The notes beneath the pieces were generated by a model. That model worked only from the letters and a program-made list of their open reading frames with translations, had not been told where the DNA came from and did not search any database. A stretch of 64,000 nt of DNA from Niabella sp. (GTDB lineage: Bacteria; Bacteroidota; Bacteroidia; Chitinophagales; Chitinophagaceae): contig JAPUDO010000120.1 in the NCBI GenBank assembly GCA_027493055.1, positions 81,910 through 145,909 of the forward strand, written 5' to 3'. The position numbers and the translations under genes are program-made. Position 1 is the stretch's first letter; every line of letters starts with the position of its first letter. Shown one piece after another: positions 43,797 to 53,256 of this stretch.

Positions 43797-44501
43797 ATGA
43801 GCACCTTAACACTTATTAAAGATTCCTTATTGCATCTTTTTTATCCTCATGTATGTGCGGGATGTGGTACAGATATTTTACCGGCAGGAAGCAATATTTG
43901 TGTTCAATACATTCACAACCTGCCTTTCAGCGGTTTTGAAAAAATGGATGATAATCCTGTTGAGAAGATCCTGTATGGCAGAGTACAGTTTAACAAAGCC
44001 ACGGCCCTGCTTTATTTTACCAAGCAATCTTCCTTACAAAACATAATGCACACATTTAAATACCGGAACAATAAAGACCTGGGGCATCAGCTGGGTTTGA
44101 TAATGGGCAACCGGCTGCTGGAAAGCTGCCGGTTCCGGCACCTGCAAGCGCTGATTCCCTTGCCATTGCATGAAAGCAGGATACACAAACGCGGGTATAA
44201 CCAGGCAGAAATTTTATGCAACGGAATAGCAGAAATACTACAGATCCCGGTAATCACCCACGCCGTAAAAAGAGTTTCAGCAACAGAAACACAAACCAGG
44301 AAAAGCCGTATTGAAAGATGGCAAAATATGGAAGGTAAATTTATACTGGCAGATGAGAGCAGCGTTGCTGATAAACAAGTACTTTTAGTGGATGATGTAA
44401 TAACCACCGGGGCTACCCTGGAAGCCTGTGCCGCAGCTTTATCTGAAGCAGAAGAAACCGGCATTAATATTGCCACATTATGTTATGCAGATAAAATCTG
44501 A
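43797..44501 (+). CDS. ComF family phosphoribosyltransferase-like protein
   Basis: The 234-residue protein has the PRPP-binding motif VLLVDDVITTGATLE near residues 198-212 and the ComF LIPLPLHESRIHKRGYNQAEIL segment near 120-140. The N-terminal zinc finger of ComF begins normally (CAGCGTDI, residues about 20-27), but the second half reads NICVQYIH where two cysteines are usually found, so only one remains and metal binding is doubtful. ComF homologues act in DNA uptake or recombination; in Bacteroidota the exact role is not known. It follows radA, which fits a DNA-processing setting. The start is ATG at 43797. Confidence 0.85.
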   Translation: MSTLTLIKDSLLHLFYPHVCAGCGTDILPAGSNICVQYIHNLPFSGFEKMDDNPVEKILYGRVQFNKATALLYFTKQSSLQNIMHTFKYRNNKDLGHQLGLIMGNRLLESCRFRHLQALIPLPLHESRIHKRGYNQAEILCNGIAEILQIPVITHAVKRVSATETQTRKSRIERWQNMEGKFILADESSVADKQVLLVDDVITTGATLEACAAALSEAEETGINIATLCYADKI

Positions 44502-44568
44502 ATTTTGTGAAATCAACGACGCTGCTCCTAAAATCTTTGTGAACAAACATACCGTCCGTATCAAATAG

Positions 44569-44576
44569 TATCTTTG
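44569..44576 (+). promoter_or_regulatory. -7 element TATCTTTG upstream of the glutathione peroxidase gene
   Basis: TATCTTTG at 44569-44576 matches the Bacteroidota -7 box and lies 18 nt before the ATG at 44594, giving a leader of about 10 nt. I do not see a well-spaced TTG -33 element, and the box lies 68 bp after the ComF stop codon. Confidence 0.5.
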
Positions 44577-44593
44577 CTTTAAATATCTTACAA

Positions 44594-45115
44594 ATGAAAA
44601 CATTACTTTTCTCTTTGCTCCTGTCCGGTATATTGCTTGCAGCAAGTCCGTTATATAAATTTAAAGTAGACGGCCTCACTGGAGGTTCCATAAACTTTGC
44701 AGATTTTAAGGGTAAAAAAATACTGATTGTAAATACTGCCAGCAAATGTGGCAATACGCCACAATATGAAGGACTTGAAGCCCTGTATAAAAAATATAAA
44801 GACCAGTTGATAGTTATAGGATTCCCTGCCAATAACTTTTTAGGGCAGGAACCGGGAAGTAATGAAAATATAGCTGAGTTCTGTCAAAAGAATTATGGAG
44901 TAACTTTTCCTATGGCGGCAAAAATTTCTGTAAAAGGAAAAGATATGGCACCTGTTTATAAATATCTTATAGAAGAAGCAAAGAAGAAAAACCTGGATAA
45001 CCCGGTTACCTGGAATTTTGGCAAGTTCCTGGTCAATGAAAAAGGTGAGCTGATTGCAACATTCTCTCCCAAAACCCAGCCTATGAGCGATGCTATTTTA
45101 AAATACCTGAATTAG
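44594..45115 (+). CDS. Exported glutathione peroxidase-like protein
   Basis: The 173-residue protein has a signal peptide (residues 1-17, LLAASPL) and then the thioredoxin-like peroxidase fold with the catalytic motif NTASKCGNTPQYEGLE near residues 51-66 (active Cys at about 56). The conserved Gln/Trp positions are in FPANNFLGQEPGSNENI and PVTWNFGKFLVNEKG. It would reduce hydroperoxides in the periplasm, using thioredoxin rather than glutathione, as is common in bacteria. The start is ATG at 44594, with a TATCTTTG promoter box just upstream. Confidence 0.92.
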   Translation: MKTLLFSLLLSGILLAASPLYKFKVDGLTGGSINFADFKGKKILIVNTASKCGNTPQYEGLEALYKKYKDQLIVIGFPANNFLGQEPGSNENIAEFCQKNYGVTFPMAAKISVKGKDMAPVYKYLIEEAKKKNLDNPVTWNFGKFLVNEKGELIATFSPKTQPMSDAILKYLN

Positions 45116-45240
45116 GATAGTTCTGGTAATGGTAAGTTGTCATATAGGTTATGAAATGTCCATGGATCATGGTCTATGGTCCCCAGGCTATCGACAAAAT
45201 CTTTAATGCGGATAACTTCGGTTAAGTTAACAAGCAGCGC

Positions 45241-45972
45241 CTACCCTCTCACCAGCTTTTCTTCTTTATACTTATATAAGGGCAGCACATCTGCTACATC
45301 TTCTGTAAGGCAGAAATCAATATCAGCAATATAGCCAAAACGGTTTACCAGCCTGTGGTAATGGGTAAAGTTCCTGGCAAACGATAAGAGATCGTTCTTG
45401 TTTTGTGCATACATATTTTCAGCCATAAAAGAGCTGTCGCAATGAATAGTAAAATGTTCTTTTACCCTGTGTATAACCGCCCCGGCAAATAAAGTATCCT
45501 CCATATTAAAGCGGTCTTTCCAGCCGGCACAGGCCAGTATAGCATTCTTGTTTTGGCTGGTAAGATAGTTACATACCAAGGACAGGTTAGGAAATGATCC
45601 TGTAATAATATCATCGGCACCGTTGGCTAATGCCATGTGCAGCAGCTTTGTTCCGTTGGTAGTGGTAAGCACCAGTATTTTATCTTCAATAAAATCGCGG
45701 GTATATTCCAGTGGTGAGTTGCCATGGCTCAGCCCTTCTGCCAGCTTTCCATCACGCTCTCCTGCAGCAATACCGCTCACCGCGTTGCTTATCTCTACTG
45801 CTTTTGGAACAGTATCCACCGGTATGATATATTTAGCGCCATTATACAATGCCGCTGCAATGGTAGACGTGGCCCGAAAAACATCTATTACAACAACCAC
45901 CGTATCTTTTACATCGTATAAATGCAATAATGACGGCGAAAGAGAGGTAAACAGTGTCGGTTTTTGAGACAT
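45241..45972 (-). CDS. 2-phosphosulfolactate phosphatase-like protein (ComB family)
   Basis: This 243-residue protein opens with DTVVVVIDVFRATSTIAAALYNGAKYIIPVD, the diagnostic segment of the ComB family, and continues with LAEGLSHGNSPLEYT and VLTTTNGTKLLHMA, both conserved around the active site. ComB hydrolyses 2-phosphosulfolactate in coenzyme M synthesis, but bacteria with this gene usually lack that pathway, and the enzyme may act on another phosphate ester. No other sulfolactate gene is nearby. The start is ATG at 45972. Its upstream neighbour on the same strand is gcvT, 85 bp away. Confidence 0.88.
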   Translation of the reverse strand: MSQKPTLFTSLSPSLLHLYDVKDTVVVVIDVFRATSTIAAALYNGAKYIIPVDTVPKAVEISNAVSGIAAGERDGKLAEGLSHGNSPLEYTRDFIEDKILVLTTTNGTKLLHMALANGADDIITGSFPNLSLVCNYLTSQNKNAILACAGWKDRFNMEDTLFAGAVIHRVKEHFTIHCDSSFMAENMYAQNKNDLLSFARNFTHYHRLVNRFGYIADIDFCLTEDVADVLPLYKYKEEKLVRG

Positions 45973-46057
45973 GGTTTCAGCAAATTAAAAAACCACGGAT
46001 GCACGAATAAAGATTCATTGTCCCTCCCTTCATTCGTGCATGCGTGGTATAAGATCT

Positions 46058-47146
46058 TTAAATAAACGGCATTTTAACTACAGTGGCAGCCAGTTGCTTA
46101 TCGCGCACTTTAATGAAAATAACAGCGCCGATGCCTGTTTTTTCGGTTTGTACATAACCCAGGCCAATGGCTTTTCCTAATGTTGGGGATTGTGTGCCGG
46201 ATGTAACCACACCAATATTATTACCTGCATCATCCACAATTTCGTAGCCATGCCGGGGAATACCTTTATCAGTCAGCTCAAAACCAACCAGCCGGCGTTG
46301 CACCCCATCGGTTTTTTGCTTTTGCAAAATATCATTTGCGGTAAACGCTTTAGTGAATTTTGTTATCCAGCCAAGGCCGGCTTCAAGTGGAGAGGTAGTA
46401 TCATCCAGGTCATTGCCATATAAGCAATATCCCATTTCGAGCCTTAACGTGTCACGCGCGGCAAGTCCGGCAGGTTTTAATCCTTTTGATACTCCTGCAG
46501 CAAAGATGGCCTCCCAGATGATATCTGCAGCACCCTCTTTATCCTCAAAATAAATTTCCACACCACCGGCGCCGGTATAACCGGTTGCGCTGATAAGTAC
46601 ATTTTCTACCCCGGCAAACTTTCCCTTTACGAAAGTGTAGTATTTAAGATTCAGTATATCAATATCCGTAAGCGGCTGTAGAATAGCTGCTGCCTGGGGT
46701 CCCTGGATAGCCAATAAAGCGGTTTTATCGGAAATATTATGCATCTCCACGGCCTCCCCCACATTGTGTTGTTGTATCCAGTTCCAGTCTTTTTCAATAT
46801 TGGCTGCATTTACCACCAGCATATATACACGGTTTTCTTCAATGCAGTACACCAGCAAATCATCAACAATACCCCCGTTTTCATTAGTAAACGCGCTGTA
46901 TTGCGCCTGGCCGTTCTTTAGTTTGGAGGCATCGTTGGTAGTTAGTTGTTGTATTAAAGCCAGGGCATTTTCTCCTTTTAATATAAACTCACCCATGTGG
47001 CTCACATCAAATACACCTGCCGCATTTCTTACAGTGTGGTGCTCTTCATTAATACCGCTATAACTGATCGGCATATTATAGCCGGCAAATTCGGCCATTT
47101 TTGCACCAAGGGCAATGTGCTTTTGTGTAAAAGGAGTTTGCTTCAT
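46058..47146 (-). CDS. gcvT: Glycine cleavage system T protein (aminomethyltransferase)
   Basis: The start is placed at ATG 47146 ([10 protein letters not shown]), which matches the family; a longer frame starting at 47179 adds a Lys-rich tail without counterpart. The 362-residue protein carries [24 protein letters not shown] near its N-terminus, with the catalytic Asp in FDVSHMGE, and the folate-binding strands up to the C-terminal barrel ([14 protein letters not shown] and then [16 protein letters not shown]). It moves the methylene group from the H protein-bound aminomethyl to tetrahydrofolate. The gcvP and gcvH genes are not in this window, so the system is dispersed. A 61-bp divergent promoter region separates it from the beta-lactamase-like gene. 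Confidence 0.95.
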   Translation of the reverse strand: MKQTPFTQKHIALGAKMAEFAGYNMPISYSGINEEHHTVRNAAGVFDVSHMGEFILKGENALALIQQLTTNDASKLKNGQAQYSAFTNENGGIVDDLLVYCIEENRVYMLVVNAANIEKDWNWIQQHNVGEAVEMHNISDKTALLAIQGPQAAAILQPLTDIDILNLKYYTFVKGKFAGVENVLISATGYTGAGGVEIYFEDKEGAADIIWEAIFAAGVSKGLKPAGLAARDTLRLEMGYCLYGNDLDDTTSPLEAGLGWITKFTKAFTANDILQKQKTDGVQRRLVGFELTDKGIPRHGYEIVDDAGNNIGVVTSGTQSPTLGKAIGLGYVQTEKTGIGAVIFIKVRDKQLAATVVKMPFI

Positions 47147-47207
47147 ATAATTTTTTTTGCGCGGCAAAGGTAACGGCAATTTGTGATTTTTGATTTACCT
47201 TTTGCAA

Positions 47208-48455
47208 ATGAAAAAGCTACTTGCGTTACTTTTCTTTACGTTTTTATTTATGACAGAAACCAACGCTCAAATAAAGAATGATAAATGGCTCGAAGCGTTA
47301 TTAAGGAAAAACGCATCGCCGTTGCTTACAGATATTTTAAACCGTCCGGATACCTTTCGTTATCAAATAATATATACAAAAATTGACCGGAATAGAAATA
47401 ACCTGCCCAAATTTACCCATTACTATTTGAACACAGATAAAGAGCAATATTTTTACCCGGCTTCTATGGTGAAGCTTCCTGTTGCGTTGGTGGCTTTGGA
47501 AAAGATCAACTCCCTTAAAAATAAAGGCATCAATAAATATTCTGCCATGCTTACTGACAGCAGCTTTAGCGGGCAAACTGCCGTAACTCATGACAGCACT
47601 GCTGCTTCAGGACTGCCCTCCATTGATCATTATGTAAAAAAAATATTTGTAGTCAGCGATAATGATGCTTATAACCGCCTGTATGAATTTTGCGGCCAGC
47701 AATACCTGAATGAAACGCTATGGAAAAAAGGGTATAAGGATATGCGCATTACACGCCGCTTTGTAAAAATGACCCATGAAGAAAACCTGCATACCAACCA
47801 GGTACGGTTTATTGAAAAAGGAGAGGAAGCATACATACAGCCCCCGGCAACAAGTAATGCCCGGTTTGATTTCAGTAAAAAAATCTGGATAGGTAAGGCG
47901 CATTGGGATGCTGACGATAATGTTATCAATGCTCCTTATGATTTTACCAGGCATAATAAAGCAACGCTGCAGGACCTGCAGCTCATGCTGCAAACATTGC
48001 TGTTTCCGCAATCGGTACCTGCAGCAGGAAGGTTTGATTTAACGGAGGATGACTATAGAAAGCTCTATCAATACATGTCTGAAAAACCATCAGAAAGTAT
48101 TTACCCGAAATATGATACAAGCGAATTTTTTGACAGCTATACCAAGTTCTTTTTTTTCAGGGATGGCAAGCGGCCTGTTCCTGACCATATCCGAAGCTTT
48201 AATAAAACCGGCTGGAGCCATGGCTTTTTAACCGATGTTTGTTACATCGTTGATTTTAAGAATAATATTGAGTTTATGCTCAGCGGCAGTATTTATGTCA
48301 ACAGCGATGAGATGCTGAACGATAATAAATATGAGTACACAGAAACAGGCTACCCGTTTTTCAGGGAAGTGGGTGAGAAAATATATGACTATGAATTAAA
48401 AAGAAAGCGAATAGTAACACCTGACTTAAGCAAGTGGAAGTTGCTGTATGATTAA
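47208..48455 (+). CDS. Class A beta-lactamase-fold serine hydrolase
   Basis: Starting from ATG 47208 (TTG 47190 is the longer reading), the 415-residue protein has a signal peptide ending TETNA-Q21. Its class A motifs are Ser86-x-x-Lys89 (ASMVKLP), Ser150-Asp-Asn (VVSDND) and KTG (FNKTGWSHGF, late in the chain). The Glu of the Omega loop is not obvious. The protein is about 130 residues longer than TEM-type enzymes, with inserts between the motifs. It could be a broad-class serine hydrolase or penicillin-interacting protein rather than a resistance enzyme; activity against beta-lactams cannot be stated. It is divergent from gcvT. Confidence 0.85.
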   Translation: MKKLLALLFFTFLFMTETNAQIKNDKWLEALLRKNASPLLTDILNRPDTFRYQIIYTKIDRNRNNLPKFTHYYLNTDKEQYFYPASMVKLPVALVALEKINSLKNKGINKYSAMLTDSSFSGQTAVTHDSTAASGLPSIDHYVKKIFVVSDNDAYNRLYEFCGQQYLNETLWKKGYKDMRITRRFVKMTHEENLHTNQVRFIEKGEEAYIQPPATSNARFDFSKKIWIGKAHWDADDNVINAPYDFTRHNKATLQDLQLMLQTLLFPQSVPAAGRFDLTEDDYRKLYQYMSEKPSESIYPKYDTSEFFDSYTKFFFFRDGKRPVPDHIRSFNKTGWSHGFLTDVCYIVDFKNNIEFMLSGSIYVNSDEMLNDNKYEYTETGYPFFREVGEKIYDYELKRKRIVTPDLSKWKLLYD

Positions 48456-48553
48456 CAATGCTGCATTTAACCCTAATTATTAATAACATTACAATGGTAG
48501 TTATTTACTTTTTTGTTATTTTATACAATAAAAGGTCTGTTAAAAGTAATTTA

Positions 48554-49178
48554 TGCAGCAATTTCATTCGGGCAACTATATAAATCAGGGTTATTATAAA
48601 AGCTTTCAGCCAGAGTTTATTAACCGGGACTGGGAGATTTCCGATATGGGAGTATTACAAATGTTAAGCAATGCAGACCGCCAATTGCATTGATACATTA
48701 CCAGTTTGAGACAGTGCATCCTTTCCTTGACGGGAATAGAAGGGTAGGGCGGTTGTTAATAACATTGTACCTGGTAAATAAAGGCATCCTGAAACAACCT
48801 ATATTATACCTCTCCGACTTTTTTGAACGCAACCGGCTACTGTATTACGATAATTTAACATGGGTTTGTACACATAACGATATAAGCCAGTGGTTTAAGT
48901 TCTTTCTGGCAGGGATCATAGAAACAGCACAAAACGGTGTAAAAACTTTTGACGGAATTTTACAGCTTCAAAAAACACTGGACAATACGCTAAAAGGTAT
49001 TGGCAGCCGGAGCGGAGATGCATATAAAATAGTAGAACAATTATATTCTCAACCCATTGTAGATGCACAAAAAATAAGCATCCTTACCGGCAAAACGCTA
49101 AAAACAGCTTATAGCTTATTAACCTTGTTTGAAGAACTGGAAATACTGAAAGAAATTATATCTTTGAAGATTACGTAG
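48554..49178 (+). pseudogene. Fic-family gene broken by an internal deletion
   Basis: An ATG at 48554 opens a frame that reads as the usual start of a Fic protein (MGVLQMLSNADRQ near its end) and then hits a stop at about 48694. From there, a shifted frame reads PPIALIHYQFETVHPFLDGN, the second half of the Fic domain, and continues to a stop at 49178 with a plausible C-terminal winged-helix region. The middle of the gene, roughly 140 residues between the N-terminal segment and the Fic motif, is missing. The Fic motif itself reads HPFLDGNRRVGR, with Arg in place of the usual Gly after Asn. Together these make it non-functional as a classical AMP-transferase. Confidence 0.8.
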
Positions 49179-49322
49179 CCTTGTTCAAACAAAAGTAAAG
49201 GCAAAATGAACTCTTTTATTCTTAAGCTGTTATATTAATTAGCATCATTTTTGCTATTTGTTTTTAATCCTAAACATGACCTCGTGCATTTCGCATTGCC
49301 GGTTATTAATTTTTTTGCCCCC

Positions 49323-49988
49323 ATGAAATTTGAAAAGATCCATAATAAAGGACAGGCCCGGCTTTTTAAGAATGATTACCTGGAGATGCTCACTAAAACC
49401 CACCAGTTAGTTATCTGTGTTATTTATATACCTGTTATTTCTTATTTATTATATTACAGTGCAGCTTCCCTCAATTTTTCTGTAAGCTACGTATTCCTGA
49501 TATTTTTCTGCGGTATGTTCTTCTGGTCGTTTTTTGAATACCTGGCCCATCGCTTTATTTTTCACTGGGTAAGCGATAATCCCTCTATTCAAAAAATAGC
49601 TTATATCATGCATGGGAATCACCACCATTATCCCCGCGACAGGGAACGTCTTTTTATGCCACCGGTACCCAGCATTATCATTGCATCAGTATTGTTCAGC
49701 CTGTTTTACCTAATAATAGGACGATATGCGTTCATGTTTTTCCCGGGATTTATGCTGGGCTACCTGATGTACGGAACCATGCACTATGCTATCCACGCCT
49801 GGAACCCGCCGTTTAAATGGATGAAAGGGCTATGGCGTAACCATCATTTGCATCATTATAAAGACGAGCATAAAGGCTTTGGGGTGAGCAGCACCATTTG
49901 GGACCATGTGTTTGGCACTATGTTCGACCTTAAAAAAGAAAAAGAAGATAAAGAGAAAGTAAAGGAGCTGATGTTTGGAAAGAAGTAA
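49323..49988 (+). CDS. Fatty-acid hydroxylase/sterol desaturase family protein
   Basis: ATG at 49323 gives 221 residues (a longer TTG reading from 49251 has no support). The protein has four hydrophobic helices and the histidine boxes of the family: HRFIFHW near residue 85, HGNHHHYP, HYAIHAW and HHLHHYKDE, about ten histidines that bind a di-iron centre. This fits integral-membrane hydroxylases such as fatty-acid 2-hydroxylase, which hydroxylate acyl chains of lipids. Bacteroidota make sphingolipids, so a role in lipid hydroxylation is plausible but inferred. It is a stand-alone gene between the broken Fic gene and the convergent DUF2400 gene. Confidence 0.88.
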   Translation: MKFEKIHNKGQARLFKNDYLEMLTKTHQLVICVIYIPVISYLLYYSAASLNFSVSYVFLIFFCGMFFWSFFEYLAHRFIFHWVSDNPSIQKIAYIMHGNHHHYPRDRERLFMPPVPSIIIASVLFSLFYLIIGRYAFMFFPGFMLGYLMYGTMHYAIHAWNPPFKWMKGLWRNHHLHHYKDEHKGFGVSSTIWDHVFGTMFDLKKEKEDKEKVKELMFGKK

Positions 49989-50037
49989 AACCAACATCCA
50001 CTTTACATTTCATCCGATAGGGTTCCTATACAAAATA

Positions 50038-50826
50038 TCAGAATTTCTCCACCACCCCCAGGCCAAACAAAGCAAAATCATACTTCACAGGGTCCTTTGC
50101 ATCCAGCTGTTTTAGATTCCGGGTAAGCTCAACAGCAGAAAGCCAGTCATTACCCGGCCTTTGCAGCAGGTTGAAATAACGTGCCACACGAGCAACATGT
50201 ACATCCAGCGGGCAAACCAGCTGTGAAGTTTTTATATTTTTCCAGATGCCAAAATCTACGCCATTGGTATTGCTGCGCACCATCCATCGCAAAAACATAT
50301 TTAATCTTTTACAGGCCGATTTTTTTGCAGGAGAGGCAATATGTTTCACCGTGCGCCGCGGGTATTCCGGAAAAATTTCTTCATTAAAAAAAGAATAATG
50401 GAAGCCGGTTAGCGCCGGTTCGGTATCCTCGTCTTTCTTATTCAGATATTTTGTAAATGCTGTTTCAAAAGAGTGCGCTCCCAGATAACTGTAATGATAT
50501 TTCAAATAATCGAAAAAGTGAAAAAGATCAATAGGATTAAATGTACGGTGCGCAAACTTCATAAAAGGATGTAAATCGGCTTCCTCAAAATTCATGATGA
50601 AATCATAAGGCGCATTATCCATCCATCCAAGTAAGCGATTGCAGGAGTTAATAATACTTTTACGGTTACCCCATGCAAGAACTGCAGCAAAGAAACCGGC
50701 TATTTCAATATCCTGTTTTTTTGTAAACCGGTGCGGGATACAGATGGGATCATCCTTTATAAATCCCGGCTGCTCATATTGTGCTGCTTTTTTATCTAAA
50801 AATTCTTTCAGTCCTTTTTCAAACAT
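50038..50826 (-). CDS. TIGR02757/DUF2400 family protein
   Basis: The 262-residue protein shows the family's marks: DDPICIPHRFTKKQDIEIAGFFAAVLAWGNRKSIINS near the start, then KRLNMFLRWMVRSN-NGVDFGIW and the closing CPLDVHVARVARYFNLLQR. Proteins of this family resemble helix-hairpin-helix DNA glycosylases in fold but have no proven function. It has a housekeeping feel: it is widely found in Bacteroidota and usually stands alone. The start is ATG at 50826, 62 bp upstream of which the Fic-like gene ends on the same strand. Confidence 0.88.
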   Translation of the reverse strand: MFEKGLKEFLDKKAAQYEQPGFIKDDPICIPHRFTKKQDIEIAGFFAAVLAWGNRKSIINSCNRLLGWMDNAPYDFIMNFEEADLHPFMKFAHRTFNPIDLFHFFDYLKYHYSYLGAHSFETAFTKYLNKKDEDTEPALTGFHYSFFNEEIFPEYPRRTVKHIASPAKKSACKRLNMFLRWMVRSNTNGVDFGIWKNIKTSQLVCPLDVHVARVARYFNLLQRPGNDWLSAVELTRNLKQLDAKDPVKYDFALFGLGVVEKF

Positions 50827-50887
50827 ATTTCACCCGCCTGTTTTAAACACTCCAACCGACCAATAATCCTGTTTTCTGTCCTTTTAT

Positions 50888-52168
50888 TTAAACATTTATT
50901 TGCTGTATCTGTGTATCAAAAGCATCGCCTTTTACAAAGGCGTACGTTTTTTTATTGATATGATAATATTTTATCCATCCTTTATTTACTAATGCAGTAA
51001 GATCCGTTCTTGCTGTTTCTTTAGATATACCATATATGGATCGCAGCTCACGAATGGTTACCACTTTTTCAGCATCTTCTTTCAGCCACTGTAATACTGC
51101 CGTCTGACGTTCATTATAGCCGGGCAGTTTATTTGCCGCTGTTCTTGCTTTTTCCCTGCTAATGCGCAGCACAAAATCCCTCAGCGATTTATATGCCATT
51201 TGTACGGACTGTATATAGAACTGTATAAAATACCCTGTATTGTTGGCATCTGTTTGTGACTGTACAATAGATTTATGATATTGAGGCCTGAGTTTTGAAA
51301 TTACGTTGGATACCGATATAAATGCAGCCACCCAGTAATCTTTTTTCAGCAGGTACATCTGCGCCAGCAATCTTGCCATTCTTCCGTTGGCATCTTTAAA
51401 AGGACGGATCGTTACTACAAGGTAATGAATAATACCGGCTTTTACCAGCGGATGAATAAAGAAGGGCGCGGCATCATTATTATATAAATCAAAAACAGTT
51501 TCCATTAACGGGGCAACCAGCCTGGCATCAACAGGCTTGTAACCGGCCAAAGCGTCAATTAAAGAGGTATCCACTTTATTATTGGTCCTGTATTGGCCGA
51601 TGCCTTTTAATTTGATCGTATCCTTTGTAAGGACCTGGTGCAGCTGCAGTAACAAAGTATCAGTCAAAGGCTCTTCTTTTTTGGAAAATGCCAGCTGTAA
51701 AGAGCGGTATATATTAATACAGATCTGCTCATCTGTATTTTGCGGGCTGCGTTTTTTAAGCAGCATTTCCTTGGCAGTTTTCTTAGATACAACGGCTCCT
51801 GCCAGCAATGCCGAAGCAATGCTTTCATCAACCAGTGCATTTGTTTTGTGGCGGTGTATATGCTTGCTTTCCTGCAATGCTTCCATACCCCGGCCTCCGG
51901 CAAGGCCTATATCCAGACTGTGCAGTTGAGCTTCCATGGAATTGCTGATCCACCATTTTATTCCTGTATCTCCAATGGACAGTTTCCGGGTAAATCCCTG
52001 CTCACGCTCGCTGGTTACCTGTTCCCATATATCCTGGCGGCTGCCTTCAACAGGTAATGGCATGTCCTTAAACTTATCCCAATGAACGTAGCTGTTGTTG
52101 AGGCTGCTGATAAACTTTCTTAAAGCATCTTTGGAATTGTTTTGGCTTGTTTTCTCCATATTTTGCAT
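50888..52168 (-). CDS. Fic-domain protein with altered catalytic motif
   Basis: The 426-residue protein has an N-terminal Fic_N-type region (SYVHWDKFKDMPLP), a Fic core, and a C-terminal winged helix (RELRSIYGISKETARTDL). The Fic motif is IRPFKDANGRMARLL: the catalytic His of HPFxDGNGR is Arg, while Phe, Asp, Asn, Gly and the following Arg remain. Classic Fic enzymes need that His to transfer AMP to a protein, so this one may be inactive, use another base, or act only as a regulator through its DNA-binding domain. No inhibitory helix of the SxxxE(G/N) type is obvious at the usual place. The start is ATG at 52168. A second, broken Fic gene lies 2-3 kb away. Confidence 0.85.
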   Translation of the reverse strand: MQNMEKTSQNNSKDALRKFISSLNNSYVHWDKFKDMPLPVEGSRQDIWEQVTSEREQGFTRKLSIGDTGIKWWISNSMEAQLHSLDIGLAGGRGMEALQESKHIHRHKTNALVDESIASALLAGAVVSKKTAKEMLLKKRSPQNTDEQICINIYRSLQLAFSKKEEPLTDTLLLQLHQVLTKDTIKLKGIGQYRTNNKVDTSLIDALAGYKPVDARLVAPLMETVFDLYNNDAAPFFIHPLVKAGIIHYLVVTIRPFKDANGRMARLLAQMYLLKKDYWVAAFISVSNVISKLRPQYHKSIVQSQTDANNTGYFIQFYIQSVQMAYKSLRDFVLRISREKARTAANKLPGYNERQTAVLQWLKEDAEKVVTIRELRSIYGISKETARTDLTALVNKGWIKYYHINKKTYAFVKGDAFDTQIQQINV

Positions 52169-52696
52169 AAAAACCGGCAGATTTTGGCGAATATAGTTTA
52201 TTCTGCAACATTATAACTGTTTATATGCAATATAAAAAAAGGGGCTAAAGGCTATGAAAACCTTCGTAATTATTTGCCGCTCATCCTCAATGGCTATGTT
52301 TGGATCAGTTCCTTTATTACGGTAGCACCTACCGCTTAAATGATATTTAAACCTCTTGTAGACTGTTTCCTGTTGTTTTCTTCACCGGTTAAAATTCTTT
52401 CAATTAAACTAATTACCGTTAGTCACTATTTAGCTTGACAGGCTGCTGTTACCGGAAGTACCTTTACCTCGTGACAGAAAGATTGGAGCTGTATGAGAAG
52501 CGATAACACAAGGTATCGCACTATTGAAAAGAAAGTAAAACGGTTGTATGGCAAGCAGGTTTTCATGGCGGAAAAATGGCTATTCACCGGGTATTTACAG
52601 ATGGTTCGCCCCTATACACTTGCCTTGTAATATACACGGGGCGTATGTTTGTGAAACAAATAAAACATAATCTTAAAATATTAAAAATCAAATCAG
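52169..52696. other. Intergenic stretch without a supported gene
   Basis: The 528-bp gap has no clear gene, repeat or terminator. A short frame of 45 codons at 52493-52630 on the plus strand (start MRSDNTRYR) is rich in Lys and Arg but has no recognisable relative. I do not count it as a gene. The last 60 bp carry the leader of the PepSY-like gene. Confidence 0.5.
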
Positions 52697-53143
52697 ATGA
52701 AAAGCTTAATTCTCACCGCTGCTATTATTTTTGCGCTGAATATTAATGCAAAGGCCATTAATACAGACCCCTTTGAAAAAGCCTTAAAAACTTTTAATGA
52801 AACTTTTAAAGACGCAGAAAATGTAAGCTGGACAAACTCCGGAAGACATTATGAAGCCTCTTTTGAGGATAATAATATTAAAACCCGCGTTAAGCTGGAT
52901 GCAAAAGGGAACCTGGTACAAACAGTCCGTTATTATAAGGGAGATAAATTGCCTGCTACCGTTTTGTATGCTGTTAAAAAGGGATATCCTGACAAAGAAA
53001 TTACCGGCGTTACTGAAGTAACTGATAAGCAAGGTGTTAATTACAGTATTGTATTAAAAGACGACAGTAACTATATTCATATTAGTGCCAAAGACTCTGG
53101 TGAAACAGAGACTATCTCAAAATATAAAAGAGGGGATAAATAG
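52697..53143 (+). CDS. Small secreted PepSY-like (BLIP-fold) protein
   Basis: The 148-residue protein has a signal peptide ending INAKA. The mature part has the wording of Bacteroidota PepSY-like proteins of the putative beta-lactamase-inhibitor fold: FKDAENVSWTNSGRHYEASFED, LDAKGNLVQTVRYY, and ITGVTEVTDKQGVNYSIVLKDD. Such proteins are small exported ligand-binding or inhibitor-like modules; no target is known. It is monocistronic, starts at ATG 52697 and is followed by a weak terminator-like hairpin at 53200-53230. Confidence 0.78.
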   Translation: MKSLILTAAIIFALNINAKAINTDPFEKALKTFNETFKDAENVSWTNSGRHYEASFEDNNIKTRVKLDAKGNLVQTVRYYKGDKLPATVLYAVKKGYPDKEITGVTEVTDKQGVNYSIVLKDDSNYIHISAKDSGETETISKYKRGDK

Positions 53144-53199
53144 GCTTCAGCTCCCCGATGGTTACTGGAGTAACCTGACAACTTTTTCATGTAAAACTT

Positions 53200-53230
53200 A
53201 GGAGGGGATATTCTTATCTTCTCCTTTTTT
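53200..53230 (+). terminator. Weak intrinsic terminator after the PepSY-like gene
   Basis: AGGAG (53200-53204) and CTCCT (53221-53225) can pair over a 16-nt loop, followed by six T. The stem is short, so the call is tentative. A small palindrome, GTTACT-GG-AGTAAC, lies at 53161-53174. Confidence 0.4.
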
Positions 53231-53256
53231 TATCTCCGGGAGCCCTGTTTCACCGC

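Noticed and set aside
50667-50684. GGGGTAAC on the minus strand inside the DUF2400 gene
   Set aside because: It is followed by CG rather than AA and has no GATATAC downstream.
52493-52630. A 45-codon basic frame before the PepSY-like gene
   Set aside because: ATG start and basic composition are not enough; no relative or promoter can be named.
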